Assembly: GCF_000002985.6 (NCBI RefSeq)
Contig: NC_003283.11
Span: forward strand, 5,642,001-5,706,000
Reading direction: 5' to 3'
DNA: 64,000 bases
Source of the DNA: Caenorhabditis elegans
Lineage: Eukaryota > Nematoda > Chromadorea > Rhabditida > Rhabditidae
The notes below the pieces were generated by a model. The model did no database searches. It saw only the letters and a list, made by a program, of their open reading frames with translations, and was not told the DNA's origin. The position numbers and the translations under genes were made by a program. Numbering within the stretch: position 1 is the stretch's first letter; every line of letters begins with the position of its first letter. Below are positions 12,478-23,425 of the stretch, one piece after another.

Positions 12478-15400
12478 ATGTTCCCGATGCGGTGTATTCG
12501 ACGACGGTCCATCGATTTTGTTTTGAAGGTATTATTATCGAGGCGCAGAAAAATGCGACTCTTCTTAAGTCGAGATGCAAGCGTGCTCCACGGTTGTTGG
12601 GTCTCGGTTGGTATTGGCAGCAAAATTGCAGAACGGTTTTAATTATTTTTGTATTTTTTGCTATGTATGTCTTCCGGTGTCTTTAACTCGAAAAACTATT
12701 TCAAAATGCATGTGTATTTTTGAAAAAAAAAAAAGTATAATTAATTTGAATCTTATCATAATTTTTTATTATACCAATTGGGCACACAAAAACATATTTT
12801 AAACAACGGGAAACATTACACAGTTTTGCCGCCAATACCTAACGAGACTCAACACTAGGGGGCGGAGGGTTTTTTTCTCGCCATAGAGCGTATTTGCACC
12901 ACCTTTTCAATAACATTTGTTCCAGGGTGTAATTCTCACGACAATATGCCTCTTCCTATTTCATATGACCTCATCATATCCGAAGGGAGGGATTAGTCAG
13001 AGAGCACTTGACTCAATGCAGAAGGAACCACAGACACCTGTGCTTGTACAGAAACGAGAGAATTTCGAGGAGAGCATCGATGTAGCTGTTGAGCAAGAAT
13101 CCAAGAAAGAGGTATTTAGAGAAAATTTATGAGAAACCTGGTTGAAATAAAAATTCCCGTTTCAGAATCCATTTGTCAATCAGCAGGCATCGACAGAAAA
13201 TGCAAAACCAATTACACAAGAAGTGAAGATTGAACGGCCTTCCAGAGATGTTAGTGGTTTAGAGTTTGAAAAAATTTTTGGCAAATCCGTTGCCAATATT
13301 TAAATGATATTTTGCCTTCTGAACAAATTTCGACCACAGTATTAATAAGGGCTCACGTGGAGTCAGAATGTCCCAGTTCGGTTTGATCTTCAAAAAATGC
13401 GGGAGTTGAGTTGTAGACATCTCATCTGATTTCGCATAGTTAAGAACGTGCTGACGTCATAATTTTCTGGAAAAATATTCCCGCATTTTTTGTAGATCAA
13501 ACATTAACCACGTGAGGGCTCAAGGATACGAGTTTGCCTCATGCCTGCCTGCTTACTAGGCGTGTCAAGCAAGCAAGCAGAAGATCAGCTTTCCGAGCAT
13601 CAAGCTTCACCCACCCCATTCTTGGTTGAGCTTTTCTAGCTTTCAGGCTGATTCTTTGAAAAATTCATTTTGAACAAAACTGTGTGAAATTTATCGACAC
13701 GCTCTAAAAAAAGAACACTTTCCCTTTCCGACAAGTTTCCCACACTGCACGCCTCATTTTCGATAGTAAAAATGTTGAACACAATATTGAAGAAAACAAT
13801 CTTCAAGCTTGTACTTTGAGCGTAGGCAGGCATGTAGGCACAAGGTAGGCAGGAAATAAAAAAAGCCTGTTGGAAGCTTCACACATACTTTTAATATCTT
13901 TAAACTAATTCCCAAAAAAAAATTTCAGAATGAATTCTACAAGAATGTGGTTATCCATTTTGATCTCAAAGGTGCTCCACCAAAAGTCGACTATTTCCTG
14001 GATCTTCTAAGACTTATTGCCAAAGGAGGAGCTACTGGAATACTTCTCGAATGGGAAGATATGTTTCCATGGACGGGAAAATTGGAGCAGTTTAAGAACA
14101 CAGATGCATATTCAGAGAGTGATGTGGATATGATTCTGAGCGAGGCAACGAAATTGAAGCTCGACGTGATTCCATTGGTTCAAACATTCGGCCATTTGGA
14201 GTGGATTTTGAAATACGAGGAAATGAGGAAATATAGAGAGAATGACGCTTATCCACAAGTTTTATGTCTGGGAAATGAGGAAGGTGTGGAATTTGTAAGA
14301 GAAATGATTAGACAAGTGGCAAAGAAGCATGCAAAGTATGGAATCCCATTCTTTCATATTGGTGCTGATGAAGCTTTTGAGGTTAGAGCTTGAAGTTGGA
14401 GTTTTCACAATAAACGAAATTTATTTTAGTTTGGAGTTTGCCAAGAATCACTGGATTGGATCAAGAAAAATGGGAAGAACGGAAGGAAGCAACTTTTGGC
14501 GCTGGCTCATTTGAAGGCTATCGCAGAATTTGCGAAACAGCAAACCGGAGATTCTACACAGTGAGTTTTTGAGTTCACCTGGAGCCCCATGATTAACAAA
14601 AGCCTACTGGTGAGACCTTTAAAAGGTCAATTTCGAGTTCAAAACTTTCTGGTCAGCCAAGTTTGGTCTCTCAGATTTAACTCTAAACTTCATTAGAGTT
14701 TAGAGTTCAAGCCGAGAGGCCAAATTCGACGATATATATAGCAAAACAAATGTTTGAACTCACTTTTAGGAATTATCAAAATTGACTTTTTAAAAATGTA
14801 GTATCGTCAGTTGATATTTTGTTTAAAATGCTCCAATAATGCTAAAATGTACAAGTATCATAGAAAACATTTCAAATTATTTTTTGAAATTTTTTATTCA
14901 GTCAAAAAGTTGTGAACACTCGGTTTTCGGCTATGATTATTTTGGAAGTCGCCCAAAAATTCCAATTTTTCTCTGATTTTCATATTTTAACTTTATTTCA
15001 AGAGTTTTTAATCAAACTTTTGAACTGAGTATACATATATTTGATAGTTAATTTCCAGAATCCTTGCGTGGCATGATATGCTCAAAGACTTCGACTCTCG
15101 GCTCATAAAAAATCTCGAATTAGGACAAATAATTCAACCGGTTGTTTGGGATTATTCGGAGAATATTATCACACTAAACGGTAGGAAACTACTTTAATTC
15201 TATAAATAAACTTCAAATTCTAGATTACATATTCTCGGCACTTGCGGAAAATTTCCCCACGATGTGGGCTTCTTCGGCGTACAAGGGAGCCAACTATCCA
15301 TCTGCTTCTACTTCAGAAGTTAGACATTATGAGACTAATAATAGAAATTGGATCAGAACTAAACAGGTAATATTATTATTATTATGATGATGCAGAAAAC

Positions 15401-16573
15401 ATTAAATTTGAAATTGAGCTGCAAGCGCGCTCCAACACCATGGGTCTCGTTAGGTATTTTGCGACAAAGAATTCTGAAAACTGAGATCGTTTGAATTTAT
15501 GGTTTTGCTGCCAATACCTAACGAGACCCAATGATTAGCGTTGGAGCGCGATTGCACCTCGATTTCAGATAGCGCACTTTTCTGCGCCTCCATAATAAAC
15601 GTCAATAAATATTCATATAAATTGAATTTTAGAACCAAGAAAGAAAGTTCAAAAATGGATTCCAAGGAATCATTGTCACTGGATGGCAGCGATATGATCA
15701 TTTAGCTGGACTTTGTGAGACTCTTCCCATCGGAACTGCTTCAATGATGCTTCAAATGCAAATTGCTCTAAATGCACCAGCTCTAGATTTAGAAGGAACT
15801 AGACAAAAAGCTGCAACACTATTAGAATGTCAAGGATTCAATGTGGATGGAGTGAAGGTTGTCAGCAATCAGTGTAAATATAGAGGTTCGTAAAGAATTA
15901 TGAGTGACTTTTGAAAAAGAAAAAAGTTTCAGGATTCCAAACATATTTGATCTACCAGAGCGAGGTTCCGAATCTGTTTGCTAGAATCGACAGTGAACTG
16001 AGTAAAAACCATCATTTAATGGGATGGGCTAATCGATACAATAGGAAATACAACATTTCTCAAAATTGGTACCATCGTGAAATGCTTCCATTTGTACAGC
16101 AACTTGTTGGCCAATACGATCGGGTTGAAAGTGATCTCAGGTATATTTATCGAGATGCAGAAAAATGCGCTCCACCCCTCAACGTTGGGTCTCGTTAGGT
16201 GCTTGGTGGGAAAACCAGAAATTCAAACTGTCGAAAAATGCTTCAAAATCGGTGAAATCTGCAAAAATATTTTGAATTCGCGGTTTTCCTGCCAATACCT
16301 AACAAGACCCAACGTTTGGCGTTGGAGCGCGTTTGCACGCCATCTAGAAAATGATATTTTTCTGCGTCCCCATAATAAGATCAATTTTCCGGAATTCACC
16401 AAGTTTTTTGCAGAGCTTCGATGAAAGATTTGTACTTTGAGAATACAATAGATGAATTCATTTACGAGAATCTCGGGGAAATGTCGGAGAAACTTCACGG
16501 TTATTTGGAAGAAATTCAGCGACTTGACAAACTTCGAGCATGGCCAAAAAGGCATTTCCCAATCAAGAAATGA
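12478..16573 (+). CDS. hex-2: Beta-N-acetylhexosaminidase, GH20, type II membrane (HEX-2-like)
   Basis: Ten exons: 12478-12528, 12926-13111, 13166-13249, 13929-14381, 14430-14560, 15059-15180, 15224-15366, 15633-15885, 15933-16140, 16414-16573. They give 596 residues. A short basic N-terminus (RCIRRR) precedes one membrane segment (about residues 18-32), the layout of a Golgi type II glycosidase. The GH20 Asp-Glu pair lies at about residues 254-255 (HIGADEAFE), at the end of exon 4. A conserved-looking exon (GFQGIIVTGWQRYDH) follows later. By family, it trims terminal GlcNAc or GalNAc from N-glycans in the secretory pathway. An in-frame downstream ATG at 12487 is an alternative start. Introns 1, 7 and 9 each carry a copy of one palindromic element. 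Naming as hex-2 rests on recall of the family and its mut-14 neighbour. Confidence 0.88.
12530..12905. repeat. Palindromic element copy 1 (hex-2 intron 1)
   Basis: The left part reads GAGGCGCAGAAAAATGCG and then CTCCACGG...TTGGGTCTCGGTTGGTATTGGC. The right part carries the reverse-complementary GCCAATACCTAACGAGAC and GCGTATTTGCACC. The loop between is AT-rich and diverged. It is the same family as the copies in introns 7 and 9 of this gene and the most degraded of the three. Confidence 0.72.
13345..13520. repeat. Palindromic MITE, CACGTGG-ended, copy 1
   Basis: Lies in hex-2 intron 3. It begins GGGCTCACGTGGAGTCAGAATG and ends with TTTTTTGTAGATCAAACATTAACCACGTGAG. It contains TGATTTCGCATAGTTAAGAACGTGCTGACGTCA. 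Related copies lie at about 35,270-35,435 and 48,313-48,422. The shared core GTGCTGACGTCA and the TTTTTTGTAGATCAA segment identify the family. Confidence 0.75.
13525..13865. repeat. Inverted repeat with GCCTGCCT / AGGCAGGC arms
   Basis: Also in hex-2 intron 3. The left arm has CTCATGCCTGCCTGCTTACTAGGC, and the right arm GTAGGCAGGCATGTAGGCACAAGGTAGGCAGG. The same arm motif occurs at 5250-5300, 6845-7010, 53,145-53,180 and 57,245-57,295, so this is a dispersed family. Confidence 0.6.
15412..15605. repeat. Palindromic element copy 2 (hex-2 intron 7)
   Basis: Near-perfect arms: GCGCGCTCCAACACC...GGGTCTCGTTAGGTATT on the left and GCCAATACCTAACGAGACCC...GCGTTGGAGCGCG on the right. The outer parts read CTGCGCCTCCATAAT and GAGCTGCAAG. 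The intron splice sites themselves lie outside the element, so it does not break the gene. Confidence 0.85.
16141..16390. repeat. Palindromic element copy 3 (hex-2 intron 9)
   Basis: Arms read TATCGAGATGCAGAAAAATGCGCTCC...TTGGGTCTCGTTAGG and TGCCAATACCTAACAAGACCCAACG...GCGTTGGAGCGCG, ending in TTTCTGCGTCCCCATAAT. This copy starts almost at the donor site of intron 9. It is the third member of the family in the same gene. Confidence 0.85.
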
Positions 16574-16873
16574 TGATTCCCATTCCTTTGTTTTTGTGAC
16601 GATTTGCAGATCGGGTTGTTGAAGCTAAAAATGCCACGGACTTTGTTCGGGTTGCTTTTTGTAATTGTTTTTTTTCTGTGAAAATAAATTATTCGGATTA
16701 AATATCTGTATTAAAATTAAAATTTATTGAAACTAATGATATTCTAGACAAAAACAACAACAAAAACATTGTACAGGAGCGGAAAATAAATGCATAGAAA
16801 CAAGAATACAATAAACTTAAGTGAAGAGAGAAACGGAAAACTAAATACTACTGACAGTAAATCAATTATTTCA

Positions 16874-18704
16874 TTAAGCCCATGAGTCGATATTGTTGTT
16901 TCGACGAGCGACGATCCACTCCTGCATCCATTGTGGAATATCTTCCTTACTTTCCTTCATGAAATTGTAAAGTTGTTCGATTACATTTGAAGCTGGTCCT
17001 CCTTGCAGTTGGTGATGTTCAACTAGAACCGTCGATTTTCCGCCACATCCGTCTCGTCCAACTCTACCAATCCTGTGCTTGTAGGTGTCAAAGTCTGCCG
17101 ACATTTCCATGATGATTGTCTGAAAACAAATTATATAAAAAATTAAATCTTGTTATATTCAACTCACATGCTTCACAGATGACACGTCAATTCCTCTTGC
17201 CAAGATGTTGGTGCAGACAACTCCGTGAATTTTTCGGAATTCCAAATCATTAACAGTGACGAGCTGCTGATTTTTCGTGATCATGCTGCATACGGGCTTG
17301 AAATTGTATCCCAATTGACGGAGAGCCATGGTTACCTGTAATTGCAGAATTAAAATTTTAAATCTAAATTTAATTACACAAACCTGAGTAACTCTTTGGA
17401 CAGTCTCACAAAAAATGGCAATCGTCTCATTATAAGGTCCATCTTTACTGCAACCAGTCTCCTTCAGATCATCGTCGATCAATTTGCGAATGATTCCCAT
17501 TTTGATAACCCAGGGATGTGAACGAATATCATTTGGCCTTCCTCTTCCCACTCTTACAACTCGCTGTGTGATGTATCCTGACATTCTTGGGCAAATAATG
17601 ACTGACCACGGATCGTCTTCTCCCAACATTCTCATTTGAAGTACAGTCAATGCAATTGTGCCATTCGCATTTTTATTATAGGTTGCCGAGAAGAAGCACG
17701 ACTGTAGATTTTCCAGATTTTCTTCCTTCAGTTGATCCAGGATCCAATTGATGTCGGGACCGAAAGCACAATTGTCGATCATTTTATCAGCTTCGTCCAG
17801 AATAATCGTTTTCAAATTATCAAGGCATACGTCGCCACATTCAATCGTCGCTTTCAGTTTGCCGATTGTGCAGAATGCAATGTCGCATTGGCCTGAAAAT
17901 TATTAAAATTAAGCATTTCATTAGCAAACTGAAATCCTTGTACGGCACATGGGGGCCGGTAAACTCCTGCAAAATAATTACCTTTAGTGAAAGGATGGTT
18001 AGCGACAAGTTTATCAATCTTGATATCACGGATTGGCTCAACATTGTCCATGCACTGTAATCCAAGAATGAGTTCACAGCGATTGAAAAGCTGATCCACC
18101 AAAGCCGATGTGCTTGCCATAATCAAAATCGAAGGTGACGGTTTCGTGTACTCGAAGCAATTTGATTGACGATTTTTCAATGCGGCTTCAATCGCCGGGA
18201 TCAAAAATGCATATGTTTTACCAATACCCGTTGGTGCCTCGACAACAAGCCCTCGTCCTTCTCGAATCACTTGAATTGACATTTGTTGTACTGCGTTGAA
18301 CGTGGTAACGTGGACACATTTCAAATTGTTTACTATTCTTTGATCACCGATTGCATTCGCAACGATCGCATCGGTACCGTAGTCGTCGGGAAGATCGATG
18401 CCAGGATTTGTTTGAATTCTGGTATTTTCCTTGCAGAATTTGTCGATCATGGAAGACTCGGCTTTTGCTGACGAGACAACTGCACGTTGGTTTGCCTGAT
18501 CTCTGACTTCTGAAAAGGTAACGAATATTAAATAATAAACTGGATTGAGAAAATAAAAATAAACTTACCATAACGATGACGTTGTGTGTCGAGTGTGCTG
18601 AAATCAAGAACTTTCTCGTAACGAGGAGGACTCAATGGTGGCGCGACAGTAGTTTTTGATGAACTCGCCGCTTCGCCGTTTTTGTTACTCCAGGGATATG
18701 ACAT
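16874..18704 (-). CDS. mut-14: DEAD-box RNA helicase, MUT-14-like
   Basis: Five exons on the minus strand: 18569-18704, 17982-18509, 17384-17892, 17168-17335, 16874-17119. They give 528 residues. Motif I is APTGIGKT (about residues 137-144), motif II DEAD (254-257), motif III SAT (290-292), a motif V-like ARGID near 438 and motif VI HRIGRVGR (462-469). All core helicase motifs look intact. The start ATG directly follows a TTTTTCAG acceptor. MUT-14 is known to act in germline RNAi and endogenous siRNA amplification in perinuclear Mutator foci; I assign this gene by its motif set and the neighbouring hexosaminidase, from memory. A close paralogue (SMUT-1 type) is the main alternative. It converges on hex-2, with 300 bases between stops, and diverges from the 590-residue protein gene. 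Confidence 0.83.
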
Positions 18705-19264
18705 CTGAAAAATATGATTTTCTCGATCATGTTAAGGGAAGAATAACAAATGAGTATTAAAGCATAAATTTGAGGATAAAGTGCTGATTGGGAAACAAGG
18801 AACTGAAAATATACTTTTTTCTTTCACATATCAGAAAAATTCGCAATTGGACAATTCAAAACATATGAGACGGAGAGAGAGAGAGAGAGAAGGAGAACGT
18901 TGCGGCATGTAAAAAACCAAAAACCCTGATAATACATTTTATAAAAGCCATCCTGTCTGAATCATTTTTCGAAAAAAAAAACAATTGGAACAACAATACA
19001 AAGGTGAGGCTTAGAGGACTTGATGAAAATTAAGGGTTGATGAACATTAAAAATATATTTAATCAAGAAAAATGCGAGCGTTTCACCAAATTTTAGGTAA
19101 ATTTCAATAATTCAATTTAAAAACTCGCCAGGCTTTTCGTGCATTTTGACGTGGCGGTGTTTGCGGACCAACATCGCATACCGTAATCCTCCCGTCGCGC
19201 CACGTGTGGCAGTGATTTCTCAAAATCCTTCCAGTTCTCAGAGCAAAACTCTGCAAAATCGACG
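18705..19264. other. Divergent promoter region
   Basis: About 560 bases between the divergent start codons of the MUT-14-like gene and the 590-residue protein gene. It includes a GAGAGAGAGAGA run (about 18,873-18,890) and several T/A tracts. Shared regulation is possible but not shown. No exon is visible. Confidence 0.5.
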
Positions 19265-21373
19265 ATGCTTCCGTCGCGAAGTGAAAGTGACGATGATAAA
19301 TATATTCCATCAGGACTCTTAAATATTGCCGGCAGTGTAAGTCATCGTAATGAACGAAAGAAACTATAAAAATACTTTTTCAGACAGCGAACACGAACGA
19401 TATAAAAGTCAGTGAAATCTGTGAGTTCTACAATGACACTAAACCAGCATGCAATGTCGTCGGTAAGTTAATCGGTAAAAATTTTTGAATCGAGCTTTTC
19501 AATAAATCCATTTTCAGAGAAATCTTCAAGAGAATCTGATGTTTTCGTGGATTTATCCGGGAAGGAAGCTGAAATAATTTCCCGGCCTGCACCTATCGCT
19601 CCCGTCTATTCGGATGCTTCGAAACCTTTGAATTCACCATCAGTCGCTTCTCGAATTCTCACGATTCCGCCTGGTTCTCATGTTTTAGGACTTCCAGGTG
19701 TTGATCCGAGGGAGATCTCTACAATGCCAAGTCAATCACACATGCCAACATTCTCTCCTCCCGGTCCAGTGGTAAGCATTCACATTCAGAATAATTGGTT
19801 TTGATTTAATTTTTCAGAAGCGCCAAAATGTGTATCACCATGCCCCATTGCAAATTCCGGCAATTTATGCGGTTCCAGGCCACCCGATGATTCATCAGAG
19901 ACCAATGCCATATTGTCCTCCAGGATTGTTGGCCTTGAAACAGAAATCATTGGCAACAATGCAGCTTCCAGTGACCATGATCAATCCGAACGCTGGGGTA
20001 TTTGTATCAATTTATGTATCACTTAAAATCAAAAACTTTATTTCAGATGTACCCACATGTCATAGTACCAATGCATCCTCAAATGGCCGCGATGGCTGCG
20101 ACATTCAATCCTGGATTGATGGTTGTTTCGCATCCAGTACCAGTCATTCCAATACCGTCGAATTCGTCTCAAAGTTCCCAACCACCTATGCCAGCTCCAC
20201 AGCCAACAACTCCAGAAGAACCACGAGTTTGTGCGGGACTTAGGAAACAATTGAAAATGGAAGCTTCTGCAAGATTTAAAGCTGAACGGGATGCACAAAA
20301 AGCTAAATTAAAAGCTGAAAAGCTGGCTGAAAAGGCAAAAACCGCGGTTGTCAAAAAGTAGGTTTCAAGCCTAATAAAATTCAATTACAAATTCAAAGTT
20401 TTCAGGAAAAAAGAGAAGATTTCCGGGCAGTCGAACAGAAAATTTTCGAATTTTTCGGTTTGCAAAAGGTTGTATAACGTTCCATTCAATGGCATGTTGT
20501 TTCAGAAGGATATGTTTGTGATTAGACTGAAAGATGTGGATTCCTTCGATCGAAACAACGAAATATGGAGAATCGACAATCATGTTTTGCTGCAAAAGTT
20601 CTGTGGAGTTCCATCACTTCGTGCACCAGCACGACAGTTTCAATCAACAAATAGAATGTCTGGATATGATTCTCGTGCAACCTGGAGACTTTTCATTATT
20701 AATCCTGATAATGTTGAAGTTAATGAATATGGATCAGAAGTCACCATCCGTGAATATCCATCGATCAACGATCTTCGTCAAGCTAAACAACGGGCTGAGC
20801 TTAAAGATGGAGCATTTGTATGAGAAACTCGGTTTTTCTAATTACAAATTACAATTTTCAGAGCGAGATCGAGAAGAGTGAATACGGCGAAAAAGTGATT
20901 AGGCATGAAGCAAAGAAACTTTCAAGGGAACAAAAAAGGCTTGAGCGTAAGCAAAGAAAACTGCAATGGAAGCGACAATTTACAACTGCATCTTCGAAAT
21001 TTCAATCGACTTCGGATAATCCATCTGAGCTGAACGACGCAGAAAAAGCGTTGTCTAACTCCAGAATGGTTTGTTTGAAATTTACACGAAAATTCTTAAT
21101 TAATAATAATTTCAGGGTGAACGAGATGAGGCCGTCTGTCGGGATATCATCGCCGAGTTGTTGGATGCTATAGAAGTTAATGAATATGATGATGAAGATA
21201 GCTGTATGTACAGTGATTTGGAATCAAGTTCATCTGAAGATGATGAAGAAGATGCCGGCAGTCTTATTTCTGTGGCGTATTCAACAGATAATGAGGATTT
21301 CAAATCATGCAAAATCGAGTTGTTTCAAGAGGATGAGCTCCCAGAAGTTGCACTGGAGCTGACTATTGATTAA
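19265..21373 (+). CDS. Uncharacterised 590-residue protein, Pro-rich with basic coiled coil and acidic tail
   Basis: Eight exons: 19265-19336, 19384-19462, 19518-19771, 19818-19997, 20047-20357, 20406-20817, 20862-21068, 21116-21373. I do not recognise the family. The N-terminal third is Pro/Met-rich (PHVIVPMHPQMAAMAATFNP). A Lys/Ala-rich helix follows (AERDAQKAKLKAEKLAEKAK). The central folded part, encoded by exon 6, has KDMFVIRLKDVDSFDRNNEI and SGYDSRATWRLFIINPDN. Next is a very basic coiled coil (RLERKQRKLQWKRQF), then an acidic Ser/Glu/Asp tail (SSSSEDDEEDAGSL). There is no signal peptide or membrane segment, so it is likely nuclear or cytoplasmic. It is probably the first gene of an operon-like pair with the gene starting at 21654, 280 bases downstream on the same strand. 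The low-complexity ends would make homology searches difficult; exon 6 is the part to search. Confidence 0.8.
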
Positions 21374-21653
21374 ATGTTTTTTTTTCGTTTTATCATCATC
21401 ATATAGTGTTTATAATTTAATTCTTGTATTATCGATAGTCTATTTCTAACGTGTTTTATTAATATTATTTATTTATAATGAATGCTTAAAAAATCAGCAT
21501 GGGATTTAATTTTACGTGAACTGTATTATTCTATTAATAAAGTGTAGATTCGGAAGAAAGATAAGAATTCAAAATCTGAGAAGCAATTTTGAATTCATTA
21601 TTTTTATTAACTCTACTAGCAATCGGTGCATCCAACTAACCAACTAACACACA

Positions 21654-23225
21654 ATGTGCGTCTCGAGACCAGGAATGAGTACAACACGGAGGTAATACAA
21701 GGTTTTAGAATTAATATTTCTCAGGTAGACATTTCAGATCTCGACGCGGGACTACTAACATAACACAGAATGAGGAATCTGCAGATAATTGGAATAAAAT
21801 GGCTAATTCGAATTTTCGATCGACAGTTTTTGAGGTATAAATTATATTTTTATGTGATCTTGTAAAACACTACGACATGTTACGTTAACACCGAGTATTG
21901 CGAACTTTGACGCAAAAATACGGTAACTGGTCTCGAAACGAGAGAAACTTTACAGCTACCGTACCCACAAGTGTTTCGCAATAATTTTCCGTCAATTTTT
22001 TAAAGAGTTTTTCTCAATTTATAGCACTAAGGTCAATGTTTTTGGAGAAAAAAACCAAAAAACATGTAAAATCTCAAGAAATACGGAAAAAATTGAGGAA
22101 CATTTCCGAGGACTGTAACTGAAAAGTTTCGCTCGTTTCGAGACCCACTACAGTAATATGAACAAATATAATTTTCAGAACCGTGTCCACGTGTGGGTAC
22201 TTCCACTGAACTATTCTCAATCGAAATATGGTGGCCGGAAGACTCCCTCATCTGCTTGCACAATAATCACTGTCCAGATTGCCCACGATTTCTTGAGGTT
22301 TGTAAAATTTAAATGTGCTCCAAAAGTAGATCCATCTTTCAGCAATAACGTCTGTATTCCACCCACGCATCTTCTGACACCTCAACATCTTCCACTCGGT
22401 GTCCTTGATGTTCTTATCAATGGAATTGTTGATGGCAATGAGACCCACGAAAAGGCTATGGCAGCTCGACGACGAGGATTCAGTGGAAGTCTAAAAAAGA
22501 AGCATCTTGAAGAGACAGTTGAAAGTGGTTCAGTCTTCCAGTTTTTGAAGAAACCACATCGAGACACGTTCACTGTGCCAGAAGCTATTCAAGTTCAACG
22601 ACCCGAGATGCATGAAATTGACTATCGATGTTATTCTGGAGACTTTATAAGCAATCTCGTGACAGCTATGTCGATGGCTGTGAACAGTCCGTATCTTTCG
22701 AAACTTGATAGATTGGCAATTGGAGTGCTTGCTTTCGAAAGGGCCATGTGTTTTATCTACGATCGCCCGACAAATTCAATAATTCTTCTCGACACTCATA
22801 TGCATTTTAAAGGACAAGCTGGAAGTGTTCTCTGTGTTGCATCTTTTGAAGATATTACGGATTTCATCGTTTCGGTAACTAAACTCGTGTTCCATGAAGT
22901 TTTCAAAACTGCAGATGTCACCGGTGTAAGTTCCAATTTTTCTTATTTCTCTAAGTTATCCTTTATTTTTTTACAGCAATTCGAAATTACATGCCTGATG
23001 CTTACAAGTCTGACGAACAAAGTCCACAAAGGAGGCATCTTTCTTCCAATCAAATCGAGTATGCCAAGAGTCACATTATCGATACCATTGAAGCCTATTA
23101 GAATCAGAGCAAAGTTAGTTTATAGAAATGTTAGAAAGTTTTAATTTAATAATTTCAGAAAAATGGTTTGCGTTGGGAGTGCGGAAAAGGACTGTGACAG
23201 TGGCTACGAAAGTGATACCTCATGA
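21654..23225 (+). CDS. Uncharacterised protein with papain-like Cys/His signatures
   Basis: Six exons: 21654-21692, 21739-21834, 22179-22297, 22343-22927, 22978-23113, 23160-23225. A short basic N-terminus leads to NRVHVWVLPLNYSQSKYGG, then a Cys at the start of a predicted helix (KTPSSACTIITVQIAHDFL). A hydrophobic helix-strand region (AIGVLAFERAMCFIYDRP) is followed by a strand with Asp-x-His (SIILLDTHMHF) and GQAGSVLCVASFEDITDFI. Cys on a helix and His on a later strand after a Phe/Tyr-rich segment recall papain-fold deubiquitinases, but I cannot name a family. Intron 22298-22342 is 45 bases, free of stops and a multiple of three, so a retained-intron isoform would stay in frame. The C-terminus is short and acidic. 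It is the downstream gene of a likely SL2-type operon: AATAAA at about 21,537 and an acceptor at about 21,619. Confidence 0.8.
21880..22160. repeat. Palindromic repeat, GGTCTCG family
   Basis: Lies inside an intron of the papain-like candidate gene. Left arm: ACGGTAACTGGTCTCGAAACGAGAGAAAC. Right arm: AAGTTTCGCTCGTTTCGAGACCCACTACAGTAAT. Related sequences lie at about 23,650-23,905, 35,570-35,830 and 54,550-54,810, sharing GGTCTCGAAACG and CTACAGTA cores. Confidence 0.7.
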
Positions 23226-23425
23226 ACTTCTTCCTAACTTTAATAATAAACTAATTTATTCACTTGTTGGTCTTGAAGTTAACAAAAAGTTTTAATAAAC
23301 TTGGAATACAGGGTACAATACAAAATCCGTAAAAAATGTATAAAATGATACAGGTAATCGATACAAGCAGTGATATATTTAGATAACAGATCAACAAAGA
23401 AAAATGACATATAATATGATTTGGT

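Noticed and set aside
12423-12623. Minus-strand open frame opposite hex-2 exon 1
   Set aside because: Lies over the hex-2 start exon and an intronic repeat; the plus-strand model is in frame with nine further exons.
16223-16555. Minus-strand open frame of 110 residues and its plus-strand partner
   Set aside because: Mostly the palindromic element in hex-2 intron 9 plus the antisense of the last hex-2 exon.
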